64,000 nt of DNA, taken from positions 620,001 to 684,000 of the forward strand of contig NZ_CP104990.1 of the NCBI RefSeq assembly GCF_030323265.1, written 5' to 3'. A program made the position numbers and the translations under genes. The notes below the pieces were generated by a model. It was not told the origin of the DNA, did no database searches, and was given only the letters and a program-made list of their open reading frames with translations. Positions 1 to 11,318 of this stretch are shown here, one piece after another; position 1 is the stretch's first letter; the number at the start of each line of letters is the position of its first letter. The DNA comes from Terrirhizobium terrae (GTDB lineage: Bacteria > Pseudomonadota > Alphaproteobacteria > Rhizobiales > Rhizobiaceae).

Positions 1-41
1 ATGGCGCTTCTCACCGCCTCGATCATCGTCATCCGGGCCAT
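1..41 (-). CDS. bkdA2: Branched-chain 2-oxoacid dehydrogenase E1 beta subunit (N-terminal fragment)
   Basis: Only the first 13 codons lie in the window; the gene runs off the left edge. The visible N-terminus, MARMTMIEAVRSA, is the characteristic start of the E1 beta subunit, which pairs with E1 alpha in the thiamine-dependent decarboxylase of the branched-chain keto-acid dehydrogenase complex. The ATG at 41 follows the E1 alpha stop by one base, so the two subunits are translationally linked. The identity rests on the short N-terminus plus context. Confidence 0.8.
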   Translation of the reverse strand, partial: MARMTMIEAVRSA

Positions 42-42
42 G

Positions 43-1302
<1,260 letters not shown>

Positions 1303-1405
1303 TCAAAAGCGTGTCGATTAGAAGAGAATGGTATTCGTAGCGCCAATGGCAAGCCATGACAGAACTGCTGTGATTATTCGGCCAATTTTGCCATAGGTGA
1401 GCAGG

Positions 1406-2406
1406 CTATGGGCTCAATTGGCTCTTTCGAAAGGCCTCGGGACTTTGTCCCATCCATTTCCGGAATGCCCGATAGAAGGCGCTCGGTTCGGAATAACCGA
1501 GCCGGGTGGCAATCTCGCTGATGGTCTCGCCCGTATTGGTCAGCCTGCCGCAGGCAAGATCGCGGCGGATCTCGTCCTTGATACCTGCATAGCTCTGGCC
1601 TTCGTCATGCAGGCGATGGCGGAGTGTCGAGGAGGACATGCGCATGTCGGTGGCGAGCGTTGCGAAGCTTGTCCAGTCGGCGGGCTCCTTTGGGTGAGGC
1701 GACGCCTCACGGCTGCGGCCGTTCCTGCGTCATAGCGATAGCGCAACAGAATGTTTGCCGGCGCTCCGCGCAAAAAATGCCGCAACTGCTGCTCGTTGCG
1801 CGAGATCGGCAGGGCGAGCATGGCTGCGTCGAAGCCCAGCCGGCTGAGAGATTGCGAAAAGCGGATGGGCGCTCCGAAAAAGAGCCGGTGATCGGCGCTC
1901 TGTTCCGGCTCGGCACAGCGAAAATCGACGAGCCGGATCGGGATGCGCCTTCCCACGAGCCAGCAGGTCAGCCCATGCAGGATGATCCAGTAACTGCGAT
2001 AGGCAAAGGCCGACCGCAGCTCTCCCTCATCGCTCAACTGGACTTCCGCGATCCCGTCGTGGACCACAAGCCGGCCTGTCGGTTCGCCGAGAACGAGGTT
2101 GAGGAAGCGCAGCGCCCGTCGCAGAGCCCGTTCGAGCGTCGGGGCATGCAGCACGCAATGGCAGAGAAGGGTAAAGCTGCCCCGCTGCATCGGCCGGGCG
2201 CCGAGGCCGAAGCATTCGTCATCCAGCTCGGCAGCAATAGCCAGCCACAATTGCCCGAATGTCTGCGCCGAAACCGGCTCGGTGACGACGGGTGGCAGGC
2301 CTAAATCCGCCAGCAACGGCTCGGTCGGGCGTCCGCTACGCCGCAGGCTGTCGAGGGCTTCCTCGACAAAGCTCGGGGCGATCATATGTCGTTCGGTCTC
2401 GGCCAT
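1406..2406 (-). CDS. AraC-family regulator, frameshifted
   Basis: The first frame encodes an N-terminal arabinose-binding-like sensor domain (about residues 20-230). The C-terminal AraC helix-turn-helix region continues in another frame, ending ...GYSEPSAFYRAFRKWMGQSP, the typical second AraC helix. The break lies at the GGG run 1692-1694: adding one G there (plus strand) joins the frames into about 333 residues, the normal length for this subfamily. I infer a sequencing error rather than a dead gene, because many neighbours show the same defect. It lies between bkdA1 (same strand, 130 bp downstream) and the divergent SDR-thiolase-dehydrogenase operon, so it may control one or both. The effector is unknown; an acyl-CoA or short-chain acid would fit the context. 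Confidence 0.8.
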
Positions 2407-2537
2407 CGATCTCGCTGCAGTGGCAAAACTGGCCGAAATAATGGATCATTTCCGTCATCGCTTGCAACAGTCAAAGCTTATAAAATCATGTTCGTCGTTC
2501 GGGTTGAGGAGACTGCCGGCGAGGGAGGGATAATGCA

Positions 2538-3304
2538 ATGTTGATCCGCGATGCCGGTTTCCTCGTTACCGGCGGCTGTTCCGGTCTCGGGGCTGCTACG
2601 GTGCGCATGCTTGCCGAAGCGGGCGGCCGCGTGATGATCGCCGACCTCGATCGCGACAAAGGCGAGGCGATCGAGCAGGAATTTGCGGGCCGCGTACATT
2701 TCGTCAGGACCGACGTCACCAGCGCCGCGGATGGAGAAGCCGCAGTCGCTGCGGCCGTGAAGACCTTCGGAAATCTACGCGGGCTGGTCAATTGTGCCGG
2801 CATCGCACCGGCGCAGAAGGTGATCGGCCGCGACGGGCCGCACGAACTCGACAGTTTTGCACGGACGCTCAATGTCAATCTGGTCGGCTCCTTCAACCTG
2901 CTCAGGCTTGCGGCCAACGCGATAAAGGACAGCGAACCCCATGCCGAGGAGAGCGCGGCGTGATCGTCAACACGGCCTCGATCGCAGCCTTCGACGGGCA
3001 GGTCGGGCAGGCGGCTTATGCGGCCTCTAAGGGCGGAATAGCGGCGATGACTCTGCCGATCGCGCGCGAACTGGCGCGTCACGGCATTCGTGTCATGACC
3101 ATTGCCCCGGGTGTTTTCGAAACTCCGATGATGGCGGCCATGCCGGAGGAAGTGCGCCATGCGCTTGGAAGCAGCGTGCCGTTTCCGCCACGGCTTGGGC
3201 GGCCATCCGAGTTTGCAGCGCTGGTTTGCCATATCCTGGAAAATACGATGCTGAACGGCGAAGTCATTCGGCTCGACGGCGCTATTCGGATGGGCGTGCG
3301 CTGA
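2538..3304 (+). CDS. SDR, 3-hydroxy-2-methylbutyryl-CoA dehydrogenase-like, frameshifted
   Basis: A short-chain dehydrogenase of the HSD10 type. The Rossmann motif is TGGCSGLG (residues about 11-18), followed by NCAG and, after the break, the catalytic YAASK. Such enzymes oxidise 3-hydroxyacyl-CoAs; the HSD10 type acts on 3-hydroxy-2-methylbutyryl-CoA in isoleucine breakdown. The frame changes at the GG pair 2948-2949. One extra G turns EESAA-stop into [12 protein letters not shown], the family consensus, giving 255 residues. The start at 2538 is preceded by GGAGGGAT. It is the first gene of a three-gene operon with thiolase and acyl-CoA dehydrogenase, and lies close to bkd, which supports the substrate. 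The substrate itself is an inference. Confidence 0.82.
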
Positions 3305-3325
3305 ATCGCGCCTGAAGGAGGAGAG

Positions 3326-4513
3326 ATGCAATTGCAGGATCCCGTCGTCATCGTCGGTTCGGCCCGCACGCCGATCGGCGGCTTTCAGGGCGAATTGAAG
3401 GGCGCGGCCGCACCCGATCTCGGTGCGGCATCCATTCGTGCGGCTCTTGAGCGAAGCGGCGTGCGGGCCGATGCCGTTGAAGAGGTCGTCTTCGGTTGCG
3501 TGCTTCCGGCGGGGCAGGGGCAGGCGCCGGCGAGGCAGGCGGCGATCCATGCCGGCCTTCCCTTCGCCGCCGGTGCGACGACGGTCAACAAGATGTGCGG
3601 CTCGGGCATGAAGGCTGTCATGATAAGTCAAGACATGATCGCCGCCGGAAGTGCCTCCATCGCTGTTGCCGGCGGTATGGAAAGCATGACGAATGCCCCA
3701 TACCTGCTGGATCGGGCGCGAGGCGGATACAGGCTCGGGCATGGCCGTGTGCTGGATCACATGTTTCTCGACGGGCTTGAGGACGCCTATGACAAGGGCC
3801 GGTTGATGGGCACATTTGCCGAGGATTGCGCCGAGGCCTATCAGTTTACCCGCGAGGCGCAGGACGAATATGCCGTCACCTCCCTCAAGCGGGCGCAGAA
3901 GGCGATCGAGGAAGGTTGGTTCGACAGAGAGATTGTTCCGGTTACGGTCAAATCTGGCAGAACCGAGCAGGTGGCGCATCGAGACGAACAGCCCGGCAAG
4001 GCCAAACTCGACAAGATCCCGACCCTGAAACCCGCCTTCCGTGATGGTGGCACGGTGACGGCCGCCAATTCCAGCTCGATCTCGGATGGCGCGGCAGCGC
4101 TGGTGTTGATGCGGCGCTCGGAAGCCGAACGCCGGGGGCTTTCTCCGCTCGCAACGATCATCGGCCATGCCACGCATTCGCAGGAACCGGCGCTCTTTGC
4201 CACTGCGCCGATCGGTGCCTTGCAGAAACTCTCCGACAGGACGGGCCTTCCGCTTTCCGATGTCGATCTGTTCGAGATCAACGAGGCTTTTGCGGTCGTC
4301 GCCATGGCGGCGATGCGGGATCTCGACCTGCCGCATGACAAGGTCAATATCCATGGCGGTGCCTGCGCGCTCGGCCACCCGATTGGCGCATCCGGCGCCC
4401 GTGTTCTGGTGACGTTGATCGCCGCGCTGGAGCGCTATGACCTGAAACGCGGCATGGCGGCGCTTTGCATCGGCGGTGGCGAAGCGACGGCCATCGCGAT
4501 CGAACGATCCTGA
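3326..4513 (+). CDS. Acetyl-CoA acyltransferase (thiolase)
   Basis: A 395-residue, full-length degradative or biosynthetic-type thiolase. The nucleophile Cys91 sits in NKMCGSGMK, His351 in GHPIGASG and the acid/base Cys381 in CIGGGEA, so all three catalytic residues are present. It would cleave 2-methylacetoacetyl-CoA to acetyl-CoA and propionyl-CoA if the operon serves isoleucine, or act on acetoacetyl-CoA otherwise. A strong GGAGGAG ribosome site fixes the start at 3326, 21 bp after the SDR stop; the acyl-CoA dehydrogenase follows 14 bp later. The frame is intact. Confidence 0.92.
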   Translation: MQLQDPVVIVGSARTPIGGFQGELKGAAAPDLGAASIRAALERSGVRADAVEEVVFGCVLPAGQGQAPARQAAIHAGLPFAAGATTVNKMCGSGMKAVMISQDMIAAGSASIAVAGGMESMTNAPYLLDRARGGYRLGHGRVLDHMFLDGLEDAYDKGRLMGTFAEDCAEAYQFTREAQDEYAVTSLKRAQKAIEEGWFDREIVPVTVKSGRTEQVAHRDEQPGKAKLDKIPTLKPAFRDGGTVTAANSSSISDGAAALVLMRRSEAERRGLSPLATIIGHATHSQEPALFATAPIGALQKLSDRTGLPLSDVDLFEINEAFAVVAMAAMRDLDLPHDKVNIHGGACALGHPIGASGARVLVTLIAALERYDLKRGMAALCIGGGEATAIAIERS

Positions 4514-4527
4514 CGGGAGGAAGACCG

Positions 4528-5654
4528 ATGATCCTTTCGGAAACCCAGCAGCAGATCCGCGAAATGGCCCGCAGCTTTGCCCGCGAGCGCCTGGCTCCGG
4601 GTGCCGCGGAGCGGGACAGGGAGCATCGGTTCCCGCGTGAGGAATTGCAGGAAATGGGTGCGCTCGGGTTGCTCGGCATGCTCGTGCCGGAGGCCTATGG
4701 CGGCTCTGACACCGGCGTCCTAGCCTACGCGGCAGCCGTCGAGGAAATCGCCGCCGGCGACGGGCCATGCTCGACGATCATGAGCGTCCACAGTTCGGTC
4801 GGCTGCGTGCCGATCCTCAAATTCGGGACAGAAGAGCAGAAGGAGCGCTTTCTGCCCCGTCTCGCATCCGGCGAATGGATCGTTGGCTTTGCGCTGACCG
4901 AACCGCAGGCAGGCTCTGACGCCTCGAACCTGAAGACGCGCGCGCGGCGGGATGGCGATCATTATGTGATCGACGGCGCAAAACAGTTCATCACCTCGGG
5001 CAAGAACGGGCAGATGATCATCGTCTTCGCCGTCACCGATCCCGATGCGGGCAAGAAAGGCATCTCCGCCTTCATCGTTCCGACCGATACGCCCGGTTAC
5101 GAGGTGATCCGCGTCGAGGAGAAACTCGGCCTTCATTCTTCCGACACCTGCCAGATCGCCTTCAACGAAATGCGGATCCCAGCGAACTTGAGGCTTGGAG
5201 AGGAAGGCGAGGGGTATCGCATCGCGCTTGCAAACCTGGAGGGGGGCGTATCGGCATTGCGGCGCAATCCGTCGGCATGGCGCAGGCCGCTTTCGAGGCG
5301 GCGCGTGATTATGCCCGCGAGAGAAAGGCATTCGGCAGGCCGATCTTCGATCACCAGGCGGTCGCCTTCCGGCTGGCCGACATGGCAACGCGGATAGAAG
5401 CAGCCCGGCAGCTTGTCTGGCACGCGGCTGCATTGCGGGAGGCGGGAATGCCGTGTCTATCCGAGGCCTCCATGGCGAAGCTCTTCGCGTCGGAAATGGC
5501 CGAGCGCGTCTGCTCCGACGCGATCCAGATTCACGGCGGTTACGGTTATATGGCCGACTATCCGGTCGAGCGCATCTATCGGGATGTGCGCATTTGCCAA
5601 ATCTATGAGGGAACGAGCGACGTGCAGCGAATGGTTATCGCCCGCAACTTGTGA
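4528..5654 (+). CDS. Acyl-CoA dehydrogenase, frameshifted
   Basis: An FAD-dependent acyl-CoA dehydrogenase. Visible signatures are [13 protein letters not shown] (FAD contact), the GAKQFITSG strand and, at the end, [11 protein letters not shown] with the glutamate of the catalytic region and the C-terminal signature. The first 240 residues and the remainder are in different frames. The run of six G at 5241-5246 needs seven to give [14 protein letters not shown], the family sequence, and 375 residues in all. In this operon the likely role is 2-methylbutyryl- or isobutyryl-CoA oxidation in branched-chain amino acid breakdown, which is an inference from neighbours. The start at 4528 has GGGAGGA upstream. 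Confidence 0.87.
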
Positions 5655-5879
5655 GACGAGACGAAAGGGCGGTCCGATCGACGGTCAATCTGAGATAAGC
5701 AGATGACGATACGATCTTCGGCGCGCCGATCAGTGAAAAATTAGATATGAGGAGACATGCGAAACCAGGTGGTCTACGGCGGCAACGGTCGACGGGTCAG
5801 TTCTGCAGCATCTGCTCCAGTTCATTGGCGATCTCTGTACTATATGATCAAGGGGTTATCCGGTTGAATGCCCTCGTGA

Positions 5880-6512
5880 CTAGCGTCCTGGCCAAAGGCT
5901 CAAGAATGTCTTTGATATGTTTCGAAGTTCGGCTTCGGTGGCACCATTCCCAGCTGCTGCGAGCAGGCCGTCTGTTGCCGCCTTCAGCGTAAGGGCGAGC
6001 CCGCGTGCGTCGAGCCCTGGATCAAAATCGCCCTCGGTCTGCGCTCTTGCAATGCGGGCAATCAGCTGCGCTCGCCAAAAATTCCCGCGTTCTTGAATAA
6101 ATTTTCTTAGCGAGATGTCACCCGGCCCGAAACTTGACGAGTGCACCACCGACATACTGGCCTGTGGATCGCCCTGATCCGTTTTCAGGTCAATCGTATT
6201 TTGCAGGAGATGCTCCGCTACCCCTCTGGCAGAGGGTTGGTCGAGTGCCTTACGCATGTAGCGCTCTTTTTCTTCTTCGTATTGCTCGATTACCTTCTTG
6301 AAGAGCGTCTCTTTGTTGCCGAAGGTTGCGTACATGCTGGCCCGATTGATGGCCATCTCCTTTAGCAGCAAGCTTACACTCGAACCTGCGTAGCCATACC
6401 GCCAGAACACACGCATGGCAGCTATGAGCGCTGTCGTTTCATCGAACTGGCGAGGGCGACCTCTCGTTTGCTTTGCAGGTTTGCTCACACAAGCTTCCAG
6501 CTTCTGCTTCAT
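5880..6512 (-). CDS. TetR-family regulator
   Basis: A TetR repressor of about 210 residues. The N-terminal helix-turn-helix reads RGRPRQFDE ... MRVFWRYGY ... INRASMYATFGNKETLF, typical of the subfamily; the ligand domain is C-terminal and less conserved. I place the start at 6512 (MKQKLEAC); an upstream in-frame start at 6554 and a GTG at 6488 are possible. All options overlap the 3' end of the SnoaL-like gene on the same strand, so the two are co-transcribed. An inverted repeat upstream of that gene (7065-7080) is a plausible operator for autorepression. The inducer is unknown. Confidence 0.82.
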   Translation of the reverse strand: MKQKLEACVSKPAKQTRGRPRQFDETTALIAAMRVFWRYGYAGSSVSLLLKEMAINRASMYATFGNKETLFKKVIEQYEEEKERYMRKALDQPSARGVAEHLLQNTIDLKTDQGDPQASMSVVHSSSFGPGDISLRKFIQERGNFWRAQLIARIARAQTEGDFDPGLDARGLALTLKAATDGLLAAAGNGATEAELRNISKTFLSLWPGR

Positions 6513-7014
6513 CGAGAACCGCGCAGCCGCCGGTGGGCTGGCTGCTGTAGGCAAATGAAGGCGATCTCAATCGCCCCCACCGGTCATCGAAGTTTTCTAC
6601 AACTTGATCTCGATCTATGATCTCGTAATAGGCATTGAAATCAAGCCATTCGATCCCTGAGACGACCCGGCCATCCTGCATGGTCATGATGTACATGTAT
6701 TCGTTGCGATAGGGTATTCCGTCGACCGCCGTCGTGGCGCTTTTGATCCGCGCGAATACTTTGTCCCCATCGGCCCACGTGCCATCGACGGAGATCTGCA
6801 GGGGAGAAGCGAAACGTGCAAAAAGCGCCTCCTCAGCTTTCGTAAAGAGCTCCTTCTTGCTGTTATAGGTTCCGGCAACCGGGCCATGGCCGGCAAGCGT
6901 CCATTCTACATCGTCAATGAAGAGGTCAAAGAACTTGGCAAAGTCTCCTGACGAAGCTGCAAGCGCGGAATTCACAGTATCAAGGTTCGTCTGCTCGATG
7001 TTCGAATACGACAT
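6439..7014 (-). CDS. SnoaL-like (NTF2-fold) protein
   Basis: The first 145 or so residues match the SnoaL-like NTF2-fold family, with VEWTLAGHGPVAGTY and GIEWLDFNAYYEI. Family members bind or isomerise small molecules, and no specific activity can be assigned. The protein is 191 residues, about 45 longer than usual; the Arg/Ser-rich tail lies where the frame runs into the downstream TetR gene. The tail may be real or may reflect another missed base. An Arg-Gly-Asp-free, leaderless N-terminus suggests a cytoplasmic protein. The neighbouring secreted homologue at 41441 shares the WTIEGSGPSAGVY-type motif. The two-gene set with TetR resembles a small stress or detoxification unit (inference). 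Confidence 0.72.
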   Translation of the reverse strand: MSYSNIEQTNLDTVNSALAASSGDFAKFFDLFIDDVEWTLAGHGPVAGTYNSKKELFTKAEEALFARFASPLQISVDGTWADGDKVFARIKSATTAVDGIPYRNEYMYIMTMQDGRVVSGIEWLDFNAYYEIIDRDQVVENFDDRWGRLRSPSFAYSSQPTGGCAVLDEAEAGSLCEQTCKANERSPSPVR

Positions 7015-7064
7015 TTGATTTCTCCTCTAAACGAGCATGATTGCCGTATTCCAAAACAGTATAA

Positions 7065-7080
7065 TGGAACAATCGTTCCA
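7065..7080. promoter_or_regulatory. Candidate TetR operator
   Basis: TGGAAC-AATC-GTTCCA is an inverted repeat with perfect 6-bp arms, located 51-66 bp upstream of the SnoaL-like gene start in an AT-rich promoter-like stretch (a TATACT hexamer lies beside it on the minus strand). Size and position fit an operator for the TetR regulator encoded downstream. There is no experimental support. Confidence 0.45.
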
Positions 7081-7183
7081 AAATAATTGCGCTGCTCGAT
7101 GCTCATCCAGTTTCCGTGCTTAATGTTAGAAGACCAGAGCATCCGCCGCGCCCATGGTAGGGCGCAGGAGGCTTGTTTTCTGC

Positions 7184-7963
7184 TCACCCGAGGATCGAAG
7201 ACAGGAATTCTCGCGTCCGCTCCTGTTGGGGGCTCCCGAATATCTCCTCGGGTTTTCCCTGCTCGCAAATGCGTCCCTTGTCAAAGAAGCAGACACGGTC
7301 CGACACTTCGCGAGCGAAGCGCATCTCGTGGGTCACAAGCAACATTGTCAAATCATGCTCGTGCGCAAGGCCACGGATCACGGACAGTACCTCACCCACC
7401 AGCTGCGGATCGAGAGCAGAGGTCGGCTCGTCGAACAGCAGGACGCGCGGGCGCATTGCAAGGGCCCGGGCGATCGCCACGCGCTGTTGCTGGCCGCCGG
7501 AAAGCTGGACCGGATAGTGATCCTTCTTGTCCGCAAGGCCTACCATCTGCAACAGCTCGATCGCCCGCGCTTCTGCTTCCGCCCGCGCCATGCCCAGCAC
7601 CCGGACCGGTGCCTCGACCACGTTGCGCAAAACTGTCATATGCGGAAAGAGATTGAAGCTCTGGAAGACCATGCCGACGTGATTGCGGATCTGGCGCAGA
7701 TGTTTCTCCGAAGCATGGAACGGACCTTTGCCGCCGGCCTCATGGTAGGACATGTCGCCGAGCATGAGCTTGCCCTCCTGGAACGGCTCCAGCGTCATCA
7801 GGATGCGCAGGACCGTCGATTTGCCCGAGCCTGACGGGCCGATTAGCGTAACCTTCTCGCCCTTTGCGACGCTGAAATTGAACTGGTCGAGCACGGTCAG
7901 GATGCCGAAGCGCTTAGTGACATCGGAAAATTCTATGAGGGGCAGGTTGTTGTTATCGGTCAT
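7184..7963 (-). CDS. ehuA: Ectoine/hydroxyectoine ABC transporter ATP-binding protein
   Basis: A 259-residue polar-amino-acid-type ABC ATPase: Walker [11 protein letters not shown]-loop [11 protein letters not shown], signature [15 protein letters not shown], Walker [14 protein letters not shown] and H-loop VTHEM. It powers the EhuBCD importer. It is the last gene of the uptake set, and its ATG overlaps the ehuD stop by 4 bp. Assignment to ectoine rather than another amino acid comes from the surrounding eut/doe genes, which is the known gene order of rhizobial ehu loci. Confidence 0.9.
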   Translation of the reverse strand: MTDNNNLPLIEFSDVTKRFGILTVLDQFNFSVAKGEKVTLIGPSGSGKSTVLRILMTLEPFQEGKLMLGDMSYHEAGGKGPFHASEKHLRQIRNHVGMVFQSFNLFPHMTVLRNVVEAPVRVLGMARAEAEARAIELLQMVGLADKKDHYPVQLSGGQQQRVAIARALAMRPRVLLFDEPTSALDPQLVGEVLSVIRGLAHEHDLTMLLVTHEMRFAREVSDRVCFFDKGRICEQGKPEEIFGSPQQERTREFLSSILG

Positions 7964-8652
7964 CGCAAGGGTATTCCTGCTTTCGGGAGGGCTTTCTGCA
8001 AGCGGTGGAGGCCCGCCGAGCAGATCAGCGTCAGGAGGAGGAAGATCAGGCCGACCAGTGTCAGCGGCACGAGATATTCGAAGGTGCGTTCGCCGATCAT
8101 GTTCGCCAGCCCCATCATCTCAAGAACGGTTACGACGGAAAGAACCGGCGTTTCCTTGATCATGGCTACGAGATAATTGCCCATGGCCGGAACGATGCGC
8201 GGGATGGCCTGGGGAATTATGACGTCGCGATAAGTCTGCATGCGTGTCAGGTTGAGCGCGGTGGCCGCTTCCCATTGGCCATGATGGACGGCTTCGATGC
8301 CACCGCGATAGACCTCAGACGTGTAGGCGGCATATTGCAGGCCGAGAGCCAGTGCACCCGTAAGAAACGCCGGAAGCACGATGCCGAAATCCGGCAGCAC
8401 ATAGTAGAGGAAGAAGAGCTGCACCAGAAGCGGCGTATCGCGAAGGAACTCGACGATCAATGCTGTCGGCCAGGAGATGACCTTGATGCGGCTGCGGCGA
8501 AGGAGCGCAAACACAAGACCCAGAACCAGCGCAATGGCAAAGCCCGCGGCGGCTGCCTTCAAGGTGACCGTCAAGCCGATCAGGATAATGGGCAGGATCG
8601 AAGTCGTGTAGGTGACCCATGTCGTCGTGTCCCATTCGTAACCATACATCAT
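7960..8652 (-). CDS. ehuD: Ectoine/hydroxyectoine ABC transporter permease
   Basis: A 230-residue HisMQ-type permease with five predicted membrane helices and the EAA loop ([22 protein letters not shown]) that contacts the ATPase. It forms the channel with EhuC. It starts 12 bp after the ehuC stop and overlaps ehuA by 4 bp, so the three are one translational unit. The frame is intact. Confidence 0.88.
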   Translation of the reverse strand: MMYGYEWDTTTWVTYTTSILPIILIGLTVTLKAAAAGFAIALVLGLVFALLRRSRIKVISWPTALIVEFLRDTPLLVQLFFLYYVLPDFGIVLPAFLTGALALGLQYAAYTSEVYRGGIEAVHHGQWEAATALNLTRMQTYRDVIIPQAIPRIVPAMGNYLVAMIKETPVLSVVTVLEMMGLANMIGERTFEYLVPLTLVGLIFLLLTLICSAGLHRLQKALPKAGIPLR

Positions 8653-8664
8653 AACGGTAAGCCC

Positions 8665-9330
8665 TCACGAATGGCGGGTGCGGGGAAAGACGTCGCCGCG
8701 TCGCACGAAGCGCTCGATCACCCGGATTGCGACCATCAGCACGAGCGACATGGCGAAGTAGCAGAGAAGCGTGATCGAATAGATGCTGGCGCTATCGAGG
8801 GTGATGTTGCGGATCGACTGCGCTGCGAAGGTGAGATCCGCAATCGAGATCAGTGACACAAGCGAGGAAAGCTTCAGCGTCTCGATGGCGAGATTACCGA
8901 AGGCCGGCATCATCTCGACCACCGCCTGCGGCAATGAAATGCGAAACAGCGTCTGGAAACGGTTGAAGTTCAGCGCACGGGCGGCTTCCAGTTGCTGTGT
9001 CGAGACGGACGAAAGCGCACCTCGCACAATCTCCGCACCATAACCGCCGGCATGGGCGGCGAGCACCAGAATGCCCGTCGTGACCGGATCGAAGCTCAGT
9101 CCGACCAGCGGCAATGCGTAATAGAACCAGAAGAGCTGCACGAACAGCGAGGTGCCACGAAACACTTCCGTGTAGCAAAGTGCGATAGCCGACAGGATAG
9201 GCCCACCTTCAACGCGCAGAATGCCGAAGAAGAAGGCAAGCACCGCGCCGACGGCGATCGAAGCCAGCGTGATCGTCATGGTGACGACGGCACCTTGCCA
9301 GAGCATCGGCAGGTAGGCTGTCCAGTCCAT
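8665..9330 (-). CDS. ehuC: Ectoine/hydroxyectoine ABC transporter permease
   Basis: A HisMQ-type inner-membrane permease of about 221 residues. The EAA loop, LEAARALNFNRFQTLFRISLP, precedes the last helices. I use the ATG at 9330 (MDWTAYLPMLWQG) because AGGAG stands 8 nt upstream; an in-frame longer start at 9393 would overlap ehuB and lacks a ribosome site. It follows ehuB by 59 bp. It pairs with EhuD in the importer. Confidence 0.88.
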   Translation of the reverse strand: MDWTAYLPMLWQGAVVTMTITLASIAVGAVLAFFFGILRVEGGPILSAIALCYTEVFRGTSLFVQLFWFYYALPLVGLSFDPVTTGILVLAAHAGGYGAEIVRGALSSVSTQQLEAARALNFNRFQTLFRISLPQAVVEMMPAFGNLAIETLKLSSLVSLISIADLTFAAQSIRNITLDSASIYSITLLCYFAMSLVLMVAIRVIERFVRRGDVFPRTRHS

Positions 9331-9389
9331 CTGGAAGTCTCCTGAGTTTTGACGAAAGGCGCCCGGCAAGGACCGAGCGCCTCGTGCGC

Positions 9390-10241
9390 TCACTTGCCGG
9401 CGCAGAGATCGGCGACGTTCTTTTCGGCAGCTGCAGCAATGCTCTGCTCGGAGAGGCCATACTTGGTCAGGATCTTCTTGTAATCGTCCGTCTTGCGAAA
9501 CTCGACGAGAGCAGCATTGAAGGCGTCACGCAGCTCCTTGTCTTCGGGGCGGAAGGCGAAGCCGCCATAGTTGCGGACAGGCGCATCCTTGACGATCGGA
9601 TCCTCAAACGGCGCGACCTGCTCGACATTGGCCTGACCCTTGGCGAGTTCCGAGACGGTCAACTCGGTCGCTGCATAGGCATCGGCACGGCTCTGCACGG
9701 TCGGGATCGCATCCGCATTGGCAGGAATGAAGACGATCTGCTCGTCCTTGACGCCGACTGCCCGCAGGAAGTCGACATTGTTTGCGCCGGAAACGACGGC
9801 CACCTTCAGCGACGGATCCTTGGCGATGTCGGCATAGGTGGTCAGGCCCTTAGGATTACCCTTCTTCACCAGAAGACCTTCGCCATAGGACGAGTTCGGC
9901 TCTGTGAAGGAGACCTGCTTGCAGCGTTCGGGCGAAATGTTCTGTTCGGCAGCGGCAAAATCGAAGCGGCGAGCCTTCAGGCCCGGGATCAGCGTGCCGA
10001 ACGGCGTCACCGTCCAGTTGACTTCCTCGATGCCCATGGACTTCAGAACGGCGTTGGCCACATCCGGACCGATGCCGGCGGAGGTGCCGTCAGGCTGCAT
10101 GTAGGAATAGGGCACTTCGTTGGCCGTCGCGGCGCGGATATAACCCTGCTCCTTGACCTCTTCCACAGTAAGCGCGCTGGCAGATGTGATGCCGATGGCA
10201 AAGGCGAGGGCGGAAAGCCCGGCGATTTTGGTGATATGCAT
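9390..10241 (-). CDS. ehuB: Ectoine/hydroxyectoine-binding periplasmic protein
   Basis: A 283-residue family 3 solute-binding protein. Residues 1-23 form a Sec signal peptide ending in ASA before LTVEEV. The rest is a bilobed amino-acid-binding fold (GYIRAATANEVPYSYMQPDG at the first lobe). It delivers ectoine or hydroxyectoine to EhuCD. The start at 10241 has AGAGGAG upstream; a much longer open frame reading back into the deacetylase gene is not coding. It is the first of four import genes, directly after the catabolic genes. Ligand specificity is from context. Confidence 0.88.
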   Translation of the reverse strand: MHITKIAGLSALAFAIGITSASALTVEEVKEQGYIRAATANEVPYSYMQPDGTSAGIGPDVANAVLKSMGIEEVNWTVTPFGTLIPGLKARRFDFAAAEQNISPERCKQVSFTEPNSSYGEGLLVKKGNPKGLTTYADIAKDPSLKVAVVSGANNVDFLRAVGVKDEQIVFIPANADAIPTVQSRADAYAATELTVSELAKGQANVEQVAPFEDPIVKDAPVRNYGGFAFRPEDKELRDAFNAALVEFRKTDDYKKILTKYGLSEQSIAAAAEKNVADLCAGK

Positions 10242-10302
10242 GTGAATACTCCTCTGGTTGGGTTTTCGCGGTCCGTTTTCGGATCTCACGCCGTTGGTCT
10301 GG

Positions 10303-11314
10303 TCAGGTTTTCTCCTTAACCGTGGCGATGACGGAAAGGCAGTCGCCGGCCTTGATGAGGCCGGGCACATGGCGTGCCGCAAGCACGCCATCCATGGCCG
10401 CGCGGTATTCGATTGGCGCAAGGCCGGTCTTGCCAACGGGATAAACCCGGGCAATCGTCTCACCGGTTCTGACCGGCTCGCCCAGATCGCTGGCAAAGGC
10501 GATAAGCCCGTCGTCTTCGGCAAAAGTGAAACAGTCGCTCGATGGCATGTCCAGCCAGCGTGTTGGCTGGACATCCGGTGAACCGTTCAAAATTCCGGCA
10601 TGACGCAGCAGATTGAGGCTACCTTTTCGTGCGATCTCGATCGTTTTCGCGCTGGCAGTGCCAGCCCCGCCGAGTTCAGTCGTTACAAAGACCTTGCCCA
10701 TTTCTTCGACGGTCGTGTCGAGCATGCCGACGGCATCGATCTCTAGCATTTTCATCGAATAGGGCGCTGCAAACGCCGCCACGGCATCGAAGCAACGCGC
10801 TTCCTGATCCTTGTCGAGAAGTTCGTGAGCTGCGGCATAGGGCAGGAAGTCGAGCGTTTTGCCGCCCGAATGAAAGTCAAGCACGATGTCGGCAAGGGGG
10901 ATCAGATGGCGCGTGACGTAGTCGGCAATCTTCTCCGTCACCGTACCATCCGGGCGACCCGGGAAACTGCGGTTCAGGTTTCCGCGGTCGATCGGCGAGG
11001 TGCGTGTACCGGCGCGAAATGCCGGATAGTTGAGAGCGGGTACGATGATGATGCGCCCGTTTACCTGCGCCGGATCGAGCATCTGCGCCAGTTCGAAAAG
11101 CGCGGCGGGCCCTCGTACTCGTCCCCGTGATTGGCGCCGGTGAGAAGGGCAGTCGGACCTTCGCCATTTGCAATGATGCAGATCGGGATCATCACCGATC
11201 CCCAGGCACTGTCATCGCGGCTATAGGGCAGGCGCAGATGACCGTGCTGAACCCCTTCGCGCCGAAATCGACGGAAGGGGCAATGGGGGAGGGGCGAAGG
11301 GTGCTGGTCAGCAT
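10303..11314 (-). CDS. doeB: N-acetyl-L-2,4-diaminobutyrate deacetylase, two frameshifts
   Basis: A succinylglutamate desuccinylase/aspartoacylase-family zinc enzyme; DoeB (also EutE) releases acetate from N-acetyl-diaminobutyrate, the product of ectoine hydrolysis. The zinc motif NHGDEYEG is in the N-terminal part, RNFPG-like NLNRSFPGRPDGT in the middle and the zinc histidine in DFHSGG. Two breaks are present: the CCCC run 11252-11255 (one C short) and a GGC at about 11106 (one C short). Restoring both gives PSVDFGAKGVQHGHLRLPYS...EYEGPAALFEL and 337 residues. The ATG at 11314 lies 4 bp after the doeA stop. Confidence 0.85.
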
Positions 11315-11318
11315 GGCC

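Noticed and set aside
2486-4768. Open frame of about 760 codons on the minus strand
   Set aside because: It is antisense to the thiolase, SDR and dehydrogenase genes, which have clear motifs and ribosome sites; its Arg/His/Gly-rich composition is typical of GC-rich antisense frames.
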